A stretch of DNA of 64,000 nucleotides, from positions 6,333,201 to 6,397,200 of the forward strand of contig OX345638.1 of assembly GCA_947044365.1 (NCBI GenBank). The letters run 5' to 3'. The notes beneath the pieces are model-generated. The model saw only the letters and a program-made list of their open reading frames with translations, had not been told where the DNA came from and did not search any database. A program made the position numbers and the translations under genes. Positions 26,404 to 38,814 of this stretch are shown piece after piece (the first letter of the stretch is position 1; every line of letters starts with the position of its first letter). This DNA comes from Petrosia ficiformis. Lineage: Eukaryota; Porifera; Demospongiae; Haplosclerida; Petrosiidae.

Positions 26404-26723
26404 CAGTGGCGGATCTAGAAATTTAAGAAGGAGGTTTCAAAAAATAATAGCGAGTGAAGCATGTGGAATTTCTTAGTCATTAATTATTCATGAGGGGTGT
26501 GATTACTGAAGTACTCATGTAGTATACTTGCAGATATATAGTTATTTATGTACATACCATCTTCACAGTCTTCTGATAGAAGCAATGCTCTACTACTGTT
26601 TGTTACTATATACAACATCCTGGTGGGCGTGGTGCACAGACTTTTTCCAAAAAACAACTTGAATTTTTAAATTTGAAAGGGGTTTCCACGGAAACCAAAG
26701 AGATCTCCCTATATCCGCCACTG
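26404..26723. mobile_element. MITE, CAGTGGCGGAT ends, 5-bp target duplication
   Basis: Ends are CAGTGGCGGATCTAG and the inverse of CAGTGGCGGATATAG. Directly outside both lies GGCAT (26399-26403 and 26724-26728). 320 bp, no coding capacity. It lies just downstream of ankyrin exon 2, towards 26.4 kb, in the intron upstream of that exon. Confidence 0.8.
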
Positions 26724-26839
26724 GGCATGATATTTACCAACTATTGCATAATAGTATGAGTAAACTGATATGATCAATGAAATTATTCAATTGATAAATA
26801 TTTTAGGAACAAGTAGTGGATTATTATGGCCCGCAGGGC

Positions 26840-27265
26840 CATCCCTATGATTGCTTTCCCACGGGTTCGATGTATGTTTATATATATATATTCTTGTGTC
26901 CACTTACGCGAGTATGCGTTGTATACGTAGTTAAGGAAGTTACATCATTCCCGGGGGCTTGGTCAATTAATGGGCGTGGCGCGTAAAAGAACGCGCGATC
27001 ATTGATCAAGCTCTACACAGCAGCAGAAAGAAATCTGTGTAGCTTATGTAGAAACTGGAACTAATAGCTAGCTATTCTGCCTGAAATATATTCCTAAAGT
27101 TCTACAAGGTCCTTTGAAAGGTCAGGAGAGTAGATAATCAAAATAATAAGCTGTTGTCTTTCATGCTTGATAAAGTCAGCCATGATTACCGAATGCTGGA
27201 CACCACAAAGCAGTCATAGAGATATGTTTATCTTAACTTAAATTTGTAAAGCAATCATAGGGATG
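26840..27265. mobile_element. MITE-like repeat with perfect 18-bp inverted ends
   Basis: CATCCCTATGATTGCTTT at 26840-26857 recurs exactly inverted at 27248-27265. The interior is CpG-containing (near 26945-27000) and matches 53600-54240, where a second copy carries an inserted piggyBac-type MITE. Single ends of the same family lie near 48432 and 50186. Confidence 0.7.
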
Positions 27266-28099
27266 TTTTTTTTCTCTATATACACTTGTTTTCCCCCTGT
27301 AATTGGTTTTGCAAGCATAGTCACATTTCTATCATAATTATAATAGTAACACATAACATGTATGGTATACAATATAATATATTCATATGATAGAACTAGT
27401 TAGGATTTTGATGCATTGCAACAATATATTTGTGGTAATGTTAAATGTTCATTTTACACATACATAGTATATGCATGTATTGGGATCTCTTCATATGAAT
27501 CATATTATATCTGGTTACTCAAATGCTACAAAATCATCAGATTATTGAAGCATCCCTTGTACCATTTCTACTGTCCTAGTTCAGTATTGATGCTTCTAAC
27601 TGGTTAATTATGGTATCAGGTGAGTCACAGTGTCTATGATGATTGTAGACACCTGAAGTTCAAATACAATTTCACACTTAATATAGTCCAAAGGATGCTT
27701 TAAGCTTACAGTATCATCCATTATTATGTTAACATTTTTGTTCCTTTCTAATGAGGACAATGTACATGTATGTACCATACAGATAGGTGTATAAGACAAT
27801 TGTATTAATAAGAAACCTGTTAATTGCCTTTCAGTATTGAACTTCTATTGAGTGTAGAATTTTAGTTTTTATGTTGCATTCAGTTAGGAACAATGAAGAC
27901 TATGATTCTTATGAATACATAATGGTTCCTTCACTCATGTATTATGTAATATTGACATTTATTGCTCCCATCCTCGTGATACATCAAAATATTAATTTAT
28001 TCCATACAAGATTTTTGTTAGCGAGAGAAGAAATTAATCGTAGAAACCACACTGCTACTATGGAGAGCTGGGCTACACTCCTTCAGGAAATGCTTTTAA

Positions 28100-29170
28100 T
28101 TTAGGGTTGTTATATAGCATTCAAAAGCATCTCAACTGTAACATTGTATCTAGACTTGATAAACATTGACTACTAGACTAGATAAACATTCGCAAATTTA
28201 AATATTCACTATAAAAATCTTAAGTTTGTAAACATCCATTCTCAGATTTTGATAAACATTGATGAAAATAAAACACTCACTTCAAACTCAAATATGAGAC
28301 ATATATATGTACACATTACAACTGCAATAGCAATGCAATGAAATTAATGTGTTATGTTCACTATTTGATGAGGAAACAAATGAAATTTGTTGTATTAGAA
28401 AAGCCTAATAAATGATCTTTAGGTACACAAAATTTGATTTGTTTTACTATACAAAACAATAGAATAGCAACATTCAATCACATGAGTTCGATTGAAAATT
28501 ATGCTCCTAGTTTTCAGTACTTCTGTACTGCTATTATAATTAAAAATATTAATTAACACTAAATGAATATTATTATAATAGATCAAAGTGGTTATGAATA
28601 ATATTAATCTTAAACACATCCCATATATACAACACTTTTATTAATATAACAATATACAATACATTCATGTGTTATTATCCTTTGGATGACTAGTAGAGTA
28701 CTAATATAAACAGTGTCCATTGTTATAACTTTGTTCAGAAATTGATACTACTACAATGGCTTTAAAATTCTATTATAATTTGAAAGATTATTTAGGCAGT
28801 GCAAATAATGGTCACCCCTTCATAGTGAATAATCAATGGTGATATTATTAGAATCACTCATGTACTAGCTAATTAGCAAATAAAGGACTGGTTTAGAAAT
28901 CTAGTGTATGTGTTTCAGTTCAATTGCTTAAAGTTTTGACTGGCTCCAGGTCTGACCCTGAGATCATAATTATTATCATCTTTATATAGTGGAACCTCTT
29001 TATAAAGATTACAAGCTGAATAATCAAATTATAACTAACGAATTATGCATAATAGAGAATAGATTTATTTATCTCCAGGCTTGCAACATGTGTAGATCAT
29101 TATGTAATGATATGATTGTAATGAATACTGCAGGGCTGGAACGGATCCTGTCTTTTGCAATCTTTATATA
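28100..29170 (+). repeat. Tandem segmental repeat, unit 1
   Basis: Matches 29200-32500 block by block: 28120-28310 with 29200-29540, 28345-28465 with 29590-29720, 28540-28620 with 32035-32160, and 29000-29140 with 32370-32480. Unit 1 lacks the roughly 2.3 kb composite transposon present in unit 2. Confidence 0.7.
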
Positions 29171-29920
29171 GTTGTCGATGTTTACAAAGTCTGGAGTTTA
29201 GCATTTCTTACAGTAATCTCAACTTTTTTACCATGCTAGCTGGCTGGATATATGGTACATAAATGCAGAAGGGGCTATTACATGATATTGGTTTGGCAAA
29301 AATCAATTGGGCCTTCTAATCATAAACAACATTGTAAACACTAATGACTTTGTGGACTAGAAATGACAAAAACCAAAAGCTCAACTTTATAAACATTAAT
29401 CATTGACAATCTAAACATCGACCAGGCTGGATAAACGGGGCAGAAATTAAAAATTCGCTTTAAAATCAATCACTTCCTGAACATCGACTGCTAAATTTTG
29501 TCAACATTGCTTTCATACTGAATTATGAGACATAAGGCACCCTGTAGTCATGACGATAGCTATAATTCAAGCTAGCAATTCAAAATCAAACATGTTATGT
29601 TCATTAGTTGAAGAGGAAACGTATAAATTTTTTATATCAGAGAAGTTTAATGATCAATCTAAAGATGTACAAAATTTAATTTGTTTTATTACACAAAACA
29701 ATTGAATACCATACATGTATATTGGGAATTTTTTACTGTCACTTTTATTTCGCGAGATGAGAAATTGGCAAAAATTAGATACTCAAAAATTTTATTACAG
29801 CAAATCTTTTGTACCATATATATTTATTCGACTGAAAACACGTGTTCAATTGATAGTCGTTGAGAGAAGAGATCAAGTTATGTCAATTTTACAGTACTGT
29901 GTCAGCTTTCCTGATCCAAG

Positions 29921-31204
29921 ATGCCCAATCCTCGCAGGCCTTTGTCAAGAGCAATGCCATTGTCAGCAATTGCAGCCGCAAATAAAGAAGTTAGACTGCA
30001 TACCGCTAAAACCTCAAAGCGTGGTAGCTACCACAAGTATACACCTAAAGAACGTGCTGATATAGGAAAGTATGCCCACGAAAATGGTGTACAGTTCAGT
30101 TGACGACAGAAAATAGAGATCAATGAAAGCACGTTACAGTCGTTCCAGAACCAATATAGAATGGAAATGAAAGAAAAGCGTGCTCAGGCTGAACTAGAAG
30201 AAGAAGATGACCCTACTGTTTCAGAGTTATACTTAAAGAAAAGAGGAAGAAAGCTACTGTTAGGAGATAAACTGGAATTGATGGCTCAAAGATACATCGC
30301 AAATACTCGGAAAGTGGGTGGAGCTGTCAGTACTGCTGTTGTCAGAGCTGGAGCCAGGGGGACTTCATTGATCCAGGACAGAAGCAGGTTGGCAGAATTT
30401 GGTGGTCCAGCTACTTTAAGTAAGGCCTGGCCAGTTTTACTGCTCAGAAGGATGAATTACACAAAAAGGAGGAGTATAACTAAGTGTTACTTTACTAAAC
30501 GCAAGATCACTGCAGTCTTTTTTGGAACACTCTTAGGAGAATTCCTTCCTGTGCAGCTAATATATGGTGGTAAAACCATGCAGCCGCTGCCATACACAAT
30601 ATTCCTTCCCTAGTGACTGGCAGATCACACACAGTGAAAATCACTGGTCCAGTGAAGAAACCATGATTGCATATATTAAGGAAATTATCGTTCCTTATGT
30701 GAACCGAACAAGAGACCATCTGAATCTTGACAAAAGTCAAGCAGCTTTGGCAATCTTCGACCATTTTAGGAGTCAATTGACAGAGAATGTAGTACAACTA
30801 CTATAGGAACAAAATATCCAGTTGGTATTAGTTCCAGCGTCATGTACGGACTGCTTACAGCCACTAGATATTTCTGTTAAATAGTTGGCTAAGTCGTTTT
30901 TGAAGTGTGCGTTTCAGAGATGGTACTCTGAAGAAATTGCTCAGCAGCTGTCAAATGAAGTGCATTAGTGCACAGTGGATTGAACGTACGATCAGTTTGT
31001 ACATCACCAGACATCATAGTTAATGGGTTCAAAGCTATTGCATGTTCCATTGATGCCGGTGGACGTGTTCTTGATGATATCATTCTATATGCTGATGGAG
31101 GCCGCACCAGTATGAGTGGCAAGACAGATGACTCGGATGATGACTACGACTCTGATGATGTTTCAAGTGGTTACTTCAGCAGTGACGATGAACAACGAGT
31201 ATGA
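29921..31204 (+). pseudogene. Pogo-like (DDE_1) transposase relic, near full length
   Basis: It starts MPNPRRPLSRAMPLSAIAAA, with an HTH-like block YTPKERADIGKYAHENGV (to a stop near 30100). It continues in frame from 30161 with KRGRKLLLGDKLELMAQRY and a GGAVSTAVV block. Where the first catalytic Asp region should be, about 80-90 residues are missing: RRSITK runs into KITAVFFGTLLGEFLPVQLI. After a frameshift come SENHWSSEETMIAYIKEIIV, then AIFDHFRSQ (second acidic site) and CTDCLQPLDIS (third). The last frame (30968-31204) ends in a very acidic Asp/Ser tail. Stops, frameshift and deletion mean it is inactive. Confidence 0.8.
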
Positions 31205-31448
31205 TCAACCCTGGGCATTTACCGTCAGTACATGTACAATAATTTATTTTGTTCAATTGTGTTTCTGGCCTGATCACTTAACACTGTATTCTTTAAAAGC
31301 AATAATGATATCCAAATTTTAATTATAATTCAAAATTAATGCAAGTTGATTTTGTTAAATGATATTCAATTGTACACATCATACTCAGTATAGTAATAAA
31401 AAGCAAAGAATAATATCTCTATGAACAAAACATACAGGTAGATCAAAT

Positions 31449-31790
31449 TTAGTTTTCTACAAGGTTACTGGGTAATAGTGACTTCAGCTTTTCTATATCT
31501 CTTCCCTTCCCTTCAAATATGAGATCACAAGGAATTTCAAGTCCTCCTTGTACCAAATCTTGAGAATATCTTCTGGAGCCTGTCACTTCACATTTGATCA
31601 AACCTCCTCCTTAAATGAACAAGGAGCACAACGTAATAGTCTTTTTAGGAAGGTGCCCAACAATTTCATCATTTTTCAGAACCTTAACGGCTTATCTGTC
31701 CATGACAATTCCTCTCTCTCCATAGCAATATAAGATTTCGCCCATTGAAGGTATCCAGATAGACTGGTACACGTGGTAACCTCGAATACA
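31449..31790 (-). pseudogene. HIRAN-domain relic
   Basis: Minus-strand blocks across frames: RGYHVYQSIWIPSMGEILYC, AVKVLKNDEIVGHLPKK, TLCSLFI-stop-GGGLIKCEV, then TGSRRYSQDLVQGGLEIPC and a short tail ending at a stop at 31449. This is the HIRAN pattern (E-x-G-N replaced; VGHLP and the GG-I-C-V-G-RRYS motif kept). Nonsense codons and frameshifts show a dead gene of about 115 codons. The convergent neighbour is the transposase relic ending at 31204. Unlike the copy at 20 kb, no C48-like part follows. Confidence 0.75.
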
Positions 31791-32500
31791 AGAAGAAAAC
31801 CATAAAGTACTACACAAGGAACTACCCTCCATCTTCTGATGTTTCTCTCTTAGAAGGTGCTATAACATTCGCGTTATTAAAATAGGTCACTAAAATTATA
31901 CCGTTAGTACTCGAGTTTGCAAAAATATAATCACGCATACTTTTCAGACGCATAAGTTTTCTACCATAAAAATTTCCGGATATTCGGTAACAATTTTCTT
32001 CTCTCAAATGGTCAGTTTTCAAAAACATGATTAGTTAAATATTAATTTAAAATATTAATTAGGCCTTAATGAATATTATTATATTTAAAATTGTGTATGA
32101 ATTTAATTATAATAGTTCTAATTAATAATTATGAATATTATTCTAATTATTGTAAACACATCCTATAAACACATCCCTTTTATCAATGTTACAGTGCATT
32201 GCAAAAACCACACTGTTCAGGGAAGAAATTATGACTAAAATGACCTCAGCTATTTTGAACAGAATGCCTGATATCAAGAAAGAACAATCAGTAATTGTAA
32301 TAGATATCTAATTTAAGTTTTCAGAGGTCTGGTGAATTTTAAGTTGCATTTAGTATCAGAGGTCAAGCTGAACAATCAAAATTAGATTATTATAAGAGAA
32401 TCGTGGATGTAGAGAATACATTCTTTCATCCATAGGCTAGCAACATATACTGATAATTATGTCCTCAATAAGTATGATATTGTACAATTGCTGTAATACA

Positions 32501-35500
32501 GTTCTCATTAAACTAGAATTTATAACTATTAATCGAAAGAAATTCCAGTCACCAAATGTTTCTCATTTTATGATAGTATAGTTAACAGGGAATGATACTA
32601 GTGATTACACAATACTAACTATAATTAATAATAACTGTTAGGTAACACTGTAGTTTAACAATAAATTATTACTAACAACTTTATCTGTTACTATATCAAT
32701 TTCTCCTAGTGATGTATTAACACTAGTACTGGCATTGGTATCAGTGCCAATACTGGTTATTTGCATGTACATTGTTCTAAGGCATTGTGGTTATTTGTTT
32801 GTCAATTATGTTTCACACCTTTTGCTAGCATACAAGCAGATGAATTTTCATGTGCTGTATCAGCATTAATAAGATCCTTATGAAATATAACAAACAACTA
32901 TCATATATACTGTAGGTGTTTTTGATCCACAAGTCTAAAACAATGACCAGAACAAAGAGAAAAGAGTATCTCGCTTTGTGGTATCCAGCATTCAGTTAAT
33001 CATGGCTCACTTTCTCATGCCCGAAGCACAACAGACTATAATATATATTGATTTAATTATTCACTCTTTTAAATGTTTTTGTTGGACTTCAGGATTATAG
33101 ATTATATTTCAGGCCAAACACCCATTTGTTGTTCCAGTCTCTATGTAAACTACAAGTGGCTTTCTTCTTGCTGGTCTGTAGAGATTGAGGCTTAAACGCA
33201 TATTCTATTACTGTACATGTATGTGTCATGCCCATTAATTGACGGAACCCCAATTAACTAAATACACAACTCATAATGCTTGTGCATGTGATACAAAGCA
33301 ATATTATATTATATATATATAATTATAATATATATAAACACATTCGGAAAGAAATCATTGGGTTATTTGATAGCTACATGTATGTATCATAATTATGTGA
33401 CGTGTTCTGAAAGTGTTTCAGGGATAAGATAAGAATTTATCATTACTGAGTCTTGATTATAGAAATGTTTTGAAGAAATGTGTACAAGTTAGGAGGACTA
33501 TTTCGATTTTGTAAACAAAATTTTGATGTACATGTGTTGCAAAATTATAAGTATGGGTATTGGTATGAGACTTTTACAACCTTTGTGGAATCAGTATTGG
33601 GAGTATTTGTAATATCTGATATTGGTACATCACTATCTTCTACTAACACAATGGTAAATATACTATATCCTAGATAGATTGAGTGAACACATTCTCTTCA
33701 ATGCCACCTTCTTTACTTATGTCTCATAATTTTACATGTGATCAATTAGGTATCAATGTAGTGTTTTAGGAATGTATGAAATCAAAACTATTTCCCAATT
33801 AATGTAATATTGATTATTATGGATTAGTCTACTATAAGGTATAATTAATAATAACTTTATACACACAATAATAATATTAATAGCAGTAACTTTATAATTA
33901 GCTAACAGACATAAAAAAGGATAATAATTCTTAGCTATGTAGAGGATGTTTGTACATGTTATAATGAGTTACTATTATTATAATAGTATATATGATAATA
34001 TAAATGATATCACTATAGGAAGAGTTCAGAGCAATACTAGTATAATACACTTCAGTGTCAAGTATGGAAAAATTAATTTTATTGTATAGTAGTATTGTTT
34101 AAGAAAACTTTCGAGGCTCAATCTGAATTAATACAAGTGTGTTATTATTGGAAACTTAAGTCCGAGATATTGACTTCAATATGTGTCAGATCACTATATC
34201 ATTATGAACCCTTCACATACTATCATTATTATAACAACAAAATAAGAAATTCATAATTGCAATTATAATAATAATGATCTGTATACTTCACTTACAAGAT
34301 CCTCCTGTTCATCCCTTGTTAAAGAAGTGTCAGTAGACATCCTCAGAATATTTCAGTAACAAAAAACTTTGCACACACAAAAGAATATCTGCAGTTTGTG
34401 AAGTGAAACTATGTAGCCATGACAACATGTGAAATATCATTATTCATTGTGGGTGTATCAATATCACATGACGTCTATATTAGGAAATCCAAAGAAATAT
34501 GAATATTAATTATAAAACATTTCAAAAGTGGACAATCCTTTCCAGTGATGATATGTACATAATTATGACATGCTTAATAAAACATTATTGAAAGCATTTC
34601 ATAATTATCATGATTTATAACAAAAATATAATTCTCATTACTCATCTTTGTCTCTCAATTTTCAACTATGCACTTCACAACTAATATAACTCCAAACTAC
34701 TGTGATAAAATTATAGTTTCCATGGTAACACCTGTAATATATTAATAATAATTATTAAACATCCAAGGTATTAGTTAATCCTTATCACTCCGAAATAGTC
34801 CATCAAAAGATTCCAAAATTAATCAATAATGGATAACTAAGAATAGTCTCTCTAGTAATATGAATGATTACATGTATTATATATTATCGTACAGATACTA
34901 GGAAATACAACGATTTGGATACTAAGTATTGTCATAAGTCCCAAGGACAAGTGACAACACGGATATTCAACAAGTGATATTTCTTGGTATCTGTACAATA
35001 ATTCATTTATCTATTGTAACTGGCTAAACTATTATCATCATGAAACAATCATACAAAGCAAAACCCAGACCAGTGATTATCTATAGCTATCATCACCTCA
35101 GAAGCAATAAGCTGAGTACAGGGCATAGACAAAGCTCTGTCACTTTTCCGGTTTATAAATTTACTTCATAGAGGTTTTAATACAATGTACACTGAATATT
35201 TACCATTACCAATGCAAGTGAAAATATCTTTCCATGCAGCTGTTGTTACTTGGAGCATGTGACTACTAGTACAATAAAACTTCAGGTCAGGTGACTTCCA
35301 TTACAATAACACCTCCGTACAGTTCACTTCCAGTACAATAACTTACAAAGTCATATGACTTCAGGTACAATACTGCAAAGGATCATCATCATGTGCTATT
35401 TGAATACATAATTGAGAATATATGGAATGATTCAGTGTTTCCATGATAAATATATTAGATAATATAACAACAATGACAAATATCTTATCTAAATGTAAAT

Positions 35501-36190
35501 ACTGTACAATTATACAAATAGAACTCATTAGTGTGTATAAATATAACATGTAAGTATACATGTATAAAGTTAATATACTGAATACATGTTCAAACTAGTA
35601 CATTACACTTATATCATTAACTGAACTACAATCTTCTATTCAACAGTATTTGTAGGATCATCATTATATTAAAGAATTTAGGATAAAGATAGCAAATGAT
35701 CATGACATGATAGGATTACTAAATACATAATAATTATCTCATATCAGATTTCATTTCTTCATCTACTACTTATCCTATGACATTTCTGTTAATAATAAAA
35801 GCATTTATTATTCTGTCACAATACATCTTTGTATATTGAACTGTACATGTAATGATAATAACACATACTATATACTGAATGATGATACACAGTACCCAAA
35901 CGATAATACTCCACGGAATAAACCTAACTAACTAGTACTACATGTATGTCATATCATCAGTTTCTAAGATGAGTAGTGGTTTCATAATAATTATTATAAT
36001 AATAAAAGGAATAATTATTATTATTAACATAAAGAAATGCACACTTTATCTGTAGCTCATACAAGACTAGGCTCACAAAAGTGTTCTTGACTACTAACAC
36101 ACAGTGAACAAATGTGGGATAAAATAGTTATTAACAAATAAAAACTTACATGTTTCAATTTGGCAAGTAAACTGTAGTATAACCAATTGT
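32501..36190. other. Sequence around the ankyrin gene start, no other gene
   Basis: AT-rich DNA with only the 45-nt ankyrin exon 1 inside. Open frames up to 66 codons (for example at 33480 and 35561) have AT-biased composition and no recognisable domain. Confidence 0.45.
34296..34340 (-). CDS. Ankyrin gene exon 1 (start codon)
   Basis: ATG at 34340-34338 opens 15 codons (MSTDTSLTRDEQEDL) and runs to a perfect donor, CTT|GTAAGT. The start is chosen because the frame joins in phase 0 to the next repeat exon and no upstream in-frame coding is visible. An alternative transcript could enter through an acceptor-like 'attctgag' just before the ATG. Confidence 0.75.
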
Positions 36191-36195
36191 ATCTC

Positions 36196-36300
36196 ATACC
36201 GTTGTTTGAGTTAAAGCTCTTGGTCTGCTCTGTTTTCAAGCGAACTATATATCGTAGGCACACGCGCTATTATTGGATGCGCATGCGCGTCAGTACGTGT
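36196..36300 (-). promoter_or_regulatory. Likely TATA-less promoter with CCAAT and NRF1-like site, and 5' UTR exon donor
   Basis: The palindrome TGCGCATGCGCG (36278-36289), matching the NRF1 consensus, sits two bases from ATTGG (36272-36276, a CCAAT box on the minus strand). CpG is otherwise rare here. About 75 bases downstream on the minus strand is a donor-like AACG|GTATGAG (exon end 36200). This would suit a non-coding first exon spliced to the ankyrin ATG exon 1.9 kb further on. The link to that gene is inferred from orientation and distance. Confidence 0.45.
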
Positions 36301-36595
36301 GGCCAGATGGGTTGGACCAAAAGTACAAATATACCAAAATTTTAAGATTTTTTTTCTGAAATGTTAAAAATTTGCTAAGAAATCAATTTTTATTTCTAAA
36401 TTTTGCCTTTTTAATAAAGAAATTGTCAAATCACAAATTGAATAATGATTGTTCATGTTTTGTTACTGAATTTGAAGTTCACGTGAAGTTCCTGCAAGAC
36501 TCCTAAAGTTTATGAAATATGAACTTTGTTCACGATCTGGCAACACTGAATTGCGCGCAATGATCCATCCACGCATTAAACAATGTTTTCAGTAA

Positions 36596-36625
36596 TATAA
36601 TAATAATAATAATAATAATAATAAA
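36596..36625. repeat. (TAA)n microsatellite
   Basis: About ten TAA/ATA units, preceded by CpG-containing unique sequence. Confidence 0.9.
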
Positions 36626-36779
36626 CAAATAAGAAATCAAGAAGCAAATAATTGTGAATACAATTCTGTCAATCTTTTGGTTTGGAAACCTGAGAAACGA
36701 TAAAATAAATTAAAATCTATGTGTTGCCTTAGTTACAGTCAGTATGTAATAATTAGTAACATTTTCACATGTCTGTGTG

Positions 36780-37205
36780 AATACCAATCAATTTATATAA
36801 ATAGACAGACAAATAGATAGATAGATATAATATTATATAAAGTATAATTATAATAAAGATATTATGTAGTATGGTTAGATAGAAATACAGATAGATATAA
36901 TTAATGTATGTAACTAGATATATAATGGTCAGGAGAGATAGATAAATAAAGATAGTAGACAGAAAAATTGACAGATACATGTATAAAGATAGACAGTTAC
37001 ATTAACAGATGGACAGATAGATATATAGATAGATGGTAGATACAAATAGATAGAAAGATACGGGTCAACATAGACAGATAGATAGACCTACCGACAGATA
37101 GATAGATAGATAGATAGCTACATAAACACATAGACAGACAATAGACAGATAGGGATATATACATACATGTACATGTACATGAATAAATAGATATACTGCT
37201 TGATA
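36780..37205. repeat. GATA/GACA-type imperfect microsatellite block
   Basis: About 420 bp of interspersed GATA, GACA and TAGA tetramers, purest at 37076-37120. The 71-codon minus-strand frame within it is repeat translation, not a gene. Confidence 0.85.
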
Positions 37206-38780
37206 GATAATTTACACAGTCAGCAACAGTACATGTAGATAAATAGAATAATAGGAAATTTGGTATAAGTAGTACACATTTGAGTTTTCATATCATTTCA
37301 AGTGATGATTATTAAAATGTCAGTACATGTTATTTATTTATGAGGTAATCATAAGATGACTTCTCTGACTATTTCATGTACAAGAATACTAAAAATTAAT
37401 ATAAATAATGACTATAATCAGAATAGCACTTGTTATGAAATTGTAATTATATGAACATAGTTAAGAGTAGATACACTGAGATTTCACTAGTAAATATTAA
37501 AAATCAAATATCACAATCACGTTTGATTATAATAATTACATTCCTATCACATAAATATGATGACATGGTTAATGAATAATTTTATATTCAGTTCCAAATA
37601 GTACATTATGAATATTATTAATACCACCCAACTGATATAATAAATCATTTATTACTAACCACATCTAAACTATTATGTGTACAGTTAAGATACATGTACA
37701 ATATAAATACTCATATATCACCTCTAGGAGGATTGTGTATTCAACATTATGAATGGAAATTCTTGTTGGTTTGTCAAATGTTTCTCCATTCACAATAACA
37801 ACAGTTTTAATAAAACAATTTAATCACATGATTAACAACGGATTCCATAATCTAATATACAATGTATATCGCACATCTCCTATGACTGCACATATGCATA
37901 TATACATGTATGTAACAGGTGACATACAACTATTGACTAATTAATATAATTTTCAAACATTCGTTTGTCTAGTAAATCTTCACGGCAACATTTCACACAG
38001 ATTAGGATACTATGTTATGATTACAATAGTAAAACCTCTGATGGGTAGGGAAAGCTTGTATCCCCTTAATCCCTTCCAGTAAACAAAATATTGTACATGT
38101 GTATTAGTTAAAGTACATGTACGGGTATGAGTGCTGACAGGAAATATAACTCAAGCAGGGATGTGGAAACCATCAGTCATGCAGGACATTGTCCTATAAA
38201 TCTAGTGAATGACTGGTAAACTGAAACTAAGCTGTGTAGACACCTTACGGGGAACATCACAAGAGTGTTGAAACTAGAACCAAATATCTGGCATTTGGCT
38301 CATTATTACCACACCCTGAGTACAAGGGGTGTGGTTGAGAAGCTCAAAAACTGAGACAGAGCCGAGTACCATATAAAGCACCAAGAACCAACATGTACAT
38401 GTAGTTCGGTAAAATTCTTTACAAATTAAATGGTGAGTTTTTAGACTAGTTTACATGGTACCTCAACATCCTAATAGATTGAAATGATGCCAAATGTTCC
38501 TAGGTTTAATACTAAAAGTTACTGTTACATGTACAAATGTATGTAGATTCAGACCTACTTCTTTGGACTGCTCAGCAATTAGAAATAACAGCGTCTTCTC
38601 ATATTATCAGACATGTAGCTACAGATGATTAAAAAAAGAAAGGGGAAAATGAAACACAGAGTCAGCCACTATACATGTACGTGTAGTAATCATGGATGTT
38701 TCACAACTAGAAAATTCCAATCAACATATAATGAATATCATTAAGACCACCCAAAAGTAATCAATATACTGTACATGTAT
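37206..38780. other. Intergenic, one solitary copy of a dispersed repeat
   Basis: No gene seen. At about 37595-37705 lies one copy of the dispersed family (marker blocks 'aataccaccca' and 'taaccaca-ctaaactattatgtgta') from which the minisatellite at 38815 grew. Confidence 0.5.
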
Positions 38781-38814
38781 TACTAACCATACCTAAACTA
38801 TTACATGTATGTGT

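Larger units (their letters stand above)
29725..32035. mobile_element. Composite element: pogo-like transposase tail-to-tail with HIRAN gene
   Basis: About 2.3 kb bounded by comparison with the empty tandem unit 1. It holds a + strand transposase relic (29921-31204), then 245 bp, then a minus-strand HIRAN relic (31790-31449). The same convergent order occurs at 20239-21522. Clear TIRs or a TA duplication could not be fixed by eye, so the ends are approximate. Confidence 0.65.
29200..32500 (+). repeat. Tandem segmental repeat, unit 2, carrying the composite element
   Basis: Second, direct copy of 28100-29170. Between the anchors ending near 29715 and starting near 32040 it contains the transposase and HIRAN relics. 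Unit 1 has about 75 bp there instead, so unit 1 approximates the pre-insertion state. Confidence 0.7.
8059..34340 (-). other. Ankyrin-repeat protein gene (span of secure exons)
   Basis: A minus-strand gene is assembled from four exons with GT-AG borders, all in phase 0: 34340-34296, 26125-26036, 17271-17170 and 8157-8059. Joined they give 112 residues: a 15-residue acidic start, then three successive ankyrin-type repeats of about 30-34 residues, with one repeat per exon. The third has the textbook TALHRAAQWGH core, and the second has FFWAASYGN in the same position. Ankyrin repeats mediate protein-protein contacts; the partner and location are unknown, and no signal peptide or membrane segment is seen. 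Introns are about 8.2, 8.8 and 9.0 kb and full of transposons. The 3' end is not secured, and candidates are the open stretches at 1706-1552 and 1182-1069. Confidence 0.8.

Noticed and set aside
36765..36980. Tyr/Ile-rich 71-codon frame
   Set aside because: Translation of GATA/TAGA microsatellite DNA.
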